From: VXYL01 sp965200375
Lineage (GTDB): Bacteria; Pseudomonadota; Gammaproteobacteria; Pseudomonadales; Azotimanducaceae
Assembly: GCA_965200375.1 (NCBI GenBank)
Contig: OZ241353.1
Coordinates: forward strand, 1,798,001-1,862,000
Reading direction: 5' to 3'
Length of the DNA: 64,000 nucleotides
The translations under genes and the position numbers were made by a program. The notes under the pieces were generated by a model. That model was not told the DNA's origin, ran no database searches, and was given only the letters and a program-made list of their open reading frames with translations. Positions 60,855-64,000 of the stretch are shown piece after piece (the stretch's first letter is position 1; each line of letters opens with the position of its first letter).

Positions 60855-61958
60855 CTAGCGCTGGGCCAGGTTGGTGACGAGGTTGTAGGCGAACCAGCCG
60901 TCGCCGGTGCGAAAGGACTGCGGCTTGGCCGTCTGGGCATCCCGCATCACGCCGATGCCGTCGTTGTAGGCGTCGAAGGACACGATCCGATCGTAGCGAA
61001 TGCGGAAGCGCTTGCGCTGGCCGTGGAAGTAGAGGTGCTTGCTGGTGATGCCGAGCAGGCCCGTATCCACATGCACGGTCTCCTCCCACTCGTGGAACTG
61101 GCTGCGGAACATGCCCGGGCGGTAGTACAGCCCTTTGGCGACGCGAATGCTGAGGCCGTGGGAGGTGCCGCGCCGCTCCCGGCGAACGACCACTTCGTGG
61201 TAGTCGACGTCGTCCATCAGCCAAACCAGCTGTTCGGACTTCATTAGATTGAAGGGCACTGGGCCGTCGAGGGACTGGCGCTGAGGCACCAGTCCCTCGG
61301 CCGCTTCCCGAATGACCGCGACCTTCACCATGTTGGTGTGGGCGCCGTTGTCGTTGACGTCCTCGGCGGAAAGGTCGAAGTGCCGCAGGTAGCGCACCAG
61401 CGCGGCCTCTTCGTCCAGCGTCAGCACGCCGTCCTCCAGCACCCCGTCCACGGCGGCTTCCCAGGCCTCGCCGAGCAGCCGGTCGCGCTGAACGGGAGAC
61501 AGGCTGGCGTCGTCCAAGGCGGCGGTCAGCTCGCCCAGACGGGTCTCGCCGTCGTCTACGGCAAGGGCGGCGTCGCGAGCGTTGCGTTTCAGCCTGTCCC
61601 GGACGGCCTTCTCCAGCCGGTCGCCCGCGGCGCTTGCGCCGAGGGCCAGCCGATCCCGGTAGTCGCGCAGGCGGTCCTCCTCCGCCCGGGTGAGCACGCC
61701 GTCCGCTAGGCTCTCCTTGACCGCCAGCTCCCAGCCCCGCTCGATGGCACCAGTGACGTGATCCTCGCCGGCGAAGGAGCGCTCGGCCACCGCCGCCAGC
61801 TGGGTACGCAGAGCGTCGGCGCTGAACCCGCCAGCGGACGCCGCCTGCCGGGCCAGCCGCTCCAGTTCCGCTACGCCCCTGACGTGGACCTCGTGGCAGT
61901 CCTTGTGCCTCCGCCGCAGAAAGCCGGCCCGCTGGCCGCAGTAGGCGCAGTCTCCCAT
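60855..61958 (-). CDS. Zinc-ribbon/TerB-like/PH-like protein
   Basis: 367 aa. A short treble-clef-type start (GDCAYCGQRAGFLRRRHKDC; two Cys-x2-Cys-like pairs with His) is followed by two helical repeats that read like EF-hand-free TerB units (WELAVKESLADGVLTRAEED and WEAAVDGVLEDGVLTLDEEA). The C-terminal domain is a PH-like barrel (VHVDTGLLGITSKHLYFHGQ, RIVSFDAYNDGIGVMRD). This combination is found in cytoplasmic stress or phage-related proteins. The exact role is unknown. Confidence 0.75.
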   Translation of the reverse strand: MGDCAYCGQRAGFLRRRHKDCHEVHVRGVAELERLARQAASAGGFSADALRTQLAAVAERSFAGEDHVTGAIERGWELAVKESLADGVLTRAEEDRLRDYRDRLALGASAAGDRLEKAVRDRLKRNARDAALAVDDGETRLGELTAALDDASLSPVQRDRLLGEAWEAAVDGVLEDGVLTLDEEAALVRYLRHFDLSAEDVNDNGAHTNMVKVAVIREAAEGLVPQRQSLDGPVPFNLMKSEQLVWLMDDVDYHEVVVRRERRGTSHGLSIRVAKGLYYRPGMFRSQFHEWEETVHVDTGLLGITSKHLYFHGQRKRFRIRYDRIVSFDAYNDGIGVMRDAQTAKPQSFRTGDGWFAYNLVTNLAQR

Positions 61959-62208
61959 CCGTGGTGCCTCCGTGTAGCTCCGCTCCGAGAACCGATTCTG
62001 GCAGGGCGAGTAGCTGCGGCAACGTGCGTCCGGAAGAGGGGCGGCGTCCAGGCGTGCGTCTTTGAGGCCCTACCGTTGTCTCGCCTCGGGTGGCCTCGCT
62101 GCGTCCATGGCCGAAGGGAATACCAGCGCCGCTGGCGTTGTCAACGATGGCGCTGTAGCGTCCTTGCGCCGCCAACCTAGGAAGCGCCAATGAAGCCTCG
62201 TTGCGTAC
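61959..62208. other. Intergenic region, 250 bp
   Basis: Upstream of the zinc-ribbon/TerB-like gene and downstream of the DUF3800 pseudogene. It should contain a promoter read leftward. No gene seen. Confidence 0.35.
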
Positions 62209-63007
62209 TCAACCCGCAGGCACAATGGCGGATGCTTGGCCGGCCGTTCCAGGGCCGGACTCGCTGCGTAACGCACGGCTCAGGCAGCCGGGGCAGTGGC
62301 AGTCGTCGCGAGGATCCTTGCGATGCACCAAGCCATGCAATACGCCCCCCTCGCGATCGAAGCGCCGTACAATCAGGTCAAAGTAACGCGTGTCGCCATG
62401 CTCGTAGCGTCGCCACACGGCCTAGGCGAGCAGGTCTGCGATCTGAATTAAACGGACCGCGGTCGAGTCCGCAAACAGTGGCACTTCCGCCATGTTGCGC
62501 AGGTTGCCCCATCTTGTTCCTCCCTCCCTGAACTGCTGGGCGAGGCTTTGCAGCGCTTGTTCGTAGTGAGACTCGTCCATGACGAGCAAGCCCCGCTGTT
62601 GGTCACCGTCGCGCCAGAGGCGAGATAGGAAGAGGTTGAATCTGCTGCACACTTCCTCGAACGCATACTCGACCGGGTCTCCGTCGAGAGCCCGTTTGTC
62701 TACCACTACAGCGAACGCACGCACGCTGTTGTGGGCATCGTTCAGCATCTTCAAGCCAGATTCGATGATCTGCAGCCGCTCTCTTCTGACGATGCCTTTC
62801 CACGGGGCCCCTGCTGCCGTTCGCCATGACGCTCGCATGCAACTCGACGCGTTGGGCGTCCCCTAGGTTCAGCGATGCGACGAAAGAGTCGGCCTTGGAG
62901 ATGAGGTGGTAGATCTGGCGTTCGAACACCGCGATCCCCGCAAGAACGAAGTGGCGCTCGGTCGGGTTCTTTACGGAACCGGACCCATCCAGGTAGAGCA
63001 GGTACAT
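62209..63007 (-). pseudogene. DUF3800-family protein, frameshifted with an in-frame stop
   Basis: Begins MYLLYLDGSGSVKNPTERHF with the family's first motif (normally YLDES; the Glu is Gly here). It shifts frame near 62830, continues AFAVVVDKRALDGDPVEYAF, CSRFNLFLSRLW and RLIQIADLLA, hits a TAG at 62422, and resumes in the same frame as WRRYEHGDTRYFDLIVRRFD. DUF3800 proteins are probable RNase H-like enzymes often linked to mobile DNA. Three lesions show that it is inactive. Confidence 0.88.
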
Positions 63008-63196
63008 TTGAAGGGACTCAAGCCAATACCGCAGCTAGGTGGGGCACCTGGCCCCAGCGGACCGTGTAGCCACAGCCCTCCTAACCGCGTAGGACCGATG
63101 TTGGTCGCTGCTCGGCGCGTTTGTCAAGCACGTTTGCGGACCCCACGTACCCAACGGGCTTCGCGCCGCGGGCCACGCCAAGGCACCACACCGGCC
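63008..63196. other. Intergenic region, 189 bp
   Basis: Between two leftward genes. It should hold the promoter of the DUF3800 relic. Nothing else seen. Confidence 0.3.
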
Positions 63197-63670
63197 CTAC
63201 CCGCAGGGCGCCTCGGCCCGGTGCCGTTCGAGAGCGGCGGCGACGGCGCTCAGGACGGCGCCGGAGGTTACCGTCGCGCCTGTCACCGCATCCACGTCGC
63301 CGTCCTCGAATCCGGAGAGCCATGCCGAGCCGGCGGCCAGCACGTCGGCGAAGCCGGGAGTTTCCGCATGCTCCAGCACCCGTACCCCGGCGACGGCGCC
63401 GTCCGCCTCGACGGCCACGGCGAGGCGCAACGGGCCGCCGTAGCCGCGGCCCGTGCTGCGCAGAATCGCGAGCCCGCGGTCGCACAGCAGAAGGTCGCCG
63501 GCGGTGGCGGCTACCGGAAAGCCCGCCAGCTCCCGCAGCGCTCGGGCTTCGGCCGCTTCCCGGTTGCGGCGGATGTCGTCGGCGGTGAAGCCGGCGAACC
63601 ACGCCAAGGTTGCGCCGGAGAGGGCGGCCAGCGCACCGAGCACCAGAACCTTGCGCAGGGCGTTCCACAT
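63197..63670 (-). CDS. RnfG/RsxG-like FMN-binding protein
   Basis: 157 aa. An N-terminal membrane anchor (VLVLGALAALSGATLAWFAG) is followed by a periplasmic FMN_bind domain. The flavinylation motif is DAVTGATVTSGAVLSAV, in which a Thr would be covalently linked to FMN. LEHAETPGFADVL is the other conserved element. RnfG passes electrons in Rnf/Rsx complexes. No other rnf gene is visible, so it might belong to another flavin-linked electron chain. Confidence 0.88.
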   Translation of the reverse strand: MWNALRKVLVLGALAALSGATLAWFAGFTADDIRRNREAAEARALRELAGFPVAATAGDLLLCDRGLAILRSTGRGYGGPLRLAVAVEADGAVAGVRVLEHAETPGFADVLAAGSAWLSGFEDGDVDAVTGATVTSGAVLSAVAAALERHRAEAPCG

Positions 63671-63727
63671 GGCTGCCCGTTCGCCGAACCGCCGCCCTCC
63701 TGGGCAGCGTCCGCGGACGGCGTACGG

Positions 63728-64000
63728 CTAGTCCACGCGGGCCTTGGCGCTGCCCTTGAGCACTTCCACGCCCTTCTGGTTCACGGTGGAGATGTCCAGT
63801 TCGACGATGCCGTCCGCCACCGCGGTGACGGTGGCGGTGGCGTCCAGGGTGTCGCCCGGGAACACCTGGCTGGTGAAGCGCACGCCGTACTCGGTGAGGC
63901 GGCCGTCGCCAACGTAGTTGGTGAGCATCTTGCCGGTCATGCCCATGGTCAGCATGCCGTGGGCGAAGACGGTGGGGTAGCCGGCCACCTTGGTGGTGAA
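63728..64000 (-). CDS. MaoC-like hydratase/dehydratase domain protein (5' end outside window)
   Basis: The visible part (about 90 aa) begins FTTKVAGYPTVFAHGMLTMG; AHG-M is the signature of the MaoC hot-dog fold. EYGVRFTSQVFPGDTLDATA follows, as in (R)-enoyl-CoA hydratases. The start is beyond the window, so length and catalytic Asp/His pair cannot be checked. Confidence 0.85.
   Translation of the reverse strand, partial: FTTKVAGYPTVFAHGMLTMGMTGKMLTNYVGDGRLTEYGVRFTSQVFPGDTLDATATVTAVADGIVELDISTVNQKGVEVLKGSAKARVD

Noticed and set aside
62422..62424. In-frame TAG in the DUF3800 gene as stop-codon reassignment
   Set aside because: The same gene has a frameshift and a lost catalytic Glu, and other genes in the window terminate normally with TAG.

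Overview
The window is high-GC DNA with very dense coding. It looks like a Gram-negative, gammaproteobacterium-like genome: there is a TonB-dependent receptor, a TonB-type lipoprotein, an RnfG-like FMN protein, CyoE, and a ThiC operon behind a TPP riboswitch. The assignment to a group is inference; no rRNA or other phylogenetic marker lies in the window. I saw no tRNA, rRNA, integrase, transposase or CRISPR array.

Region 1 (1-3103) is a heme cluster: the end of an OmpR-type response regulator, then hemE, a chlorite-dismutase/ChdC-family gene and a ferrochelatase whose N-terminus resembles actinobacterial/coproporphyrin ferrochelatases. This set points to the coproporphyrin-dependent heme route, which is unusual in a Gram-negative.

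Region 2 (3100-35054) is a defence and toxin-antitoxin island that starts with a 4-nt overlap on the ferrochelatase stop. It holds a RelE-like/UvrD helicase, a SNF2 helicase (DISARM DrmD-like) with four in-frame 45-bp repeats, a DPPY-type DNA methylase, and two broken copies of a large adenine methylase (DrmMI-like). It also has a HEPN/Toprim-type protein, a probable type II restriction-modification pair, an AT-richer ATPase plus Rossmann/CARF-like two-gene unit, and a 2165-aa helicase with zinc ribbons, DUF1998 and a Vsr-like nuclease domain (DruE/DrmA-DrmB-like). A three-gene operon follows the large helicase. Interspersed are VapBC (two), HicBA, Phd-UPF0175, AbrB and other antitoxin genes or relics. 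Fragments of the large methylase, the large helicase and vapC are scattered as partial copies, so the island has been duplicated and eroded repeatedly.

Region 3 (35232-47468) is mainly uptake and catabolism: a TauD-like dioxygenase, glutathione transferase, peroxiredoxin, carboxylesterase, a YefM/YoeB pair, a TonB receptor, an acetoacetate-decarboxylase-like enzyme, a Gfo/Idh/MocA oxidoreductase and a periplasmic peptide-binding protein.

Region 4 (47472-64000) is housekeeping: a glutaredoxin-DinB gene with an in-frame UGA exactly where the first active-site cysteine is expected (candidate selenoprotein), divergent from TPP riboswitch-thiC-thiO-thiS-thiG. Then come an O-antigen-ligase-like protein, a TonB-type lipoprotein, DUF1015, two bacterial PH-domain membrane proteins, cyoE, a TerB/PH-like protein, a DUF3800 pseudogene, an FMN-binding protein and a partial MaoC-like gene. 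The best leads are the UGA-containing glutaredoxin, the ATPase pair at 18629-21534, the helicase-nuclease with its attendant operon, and the heme cluster.
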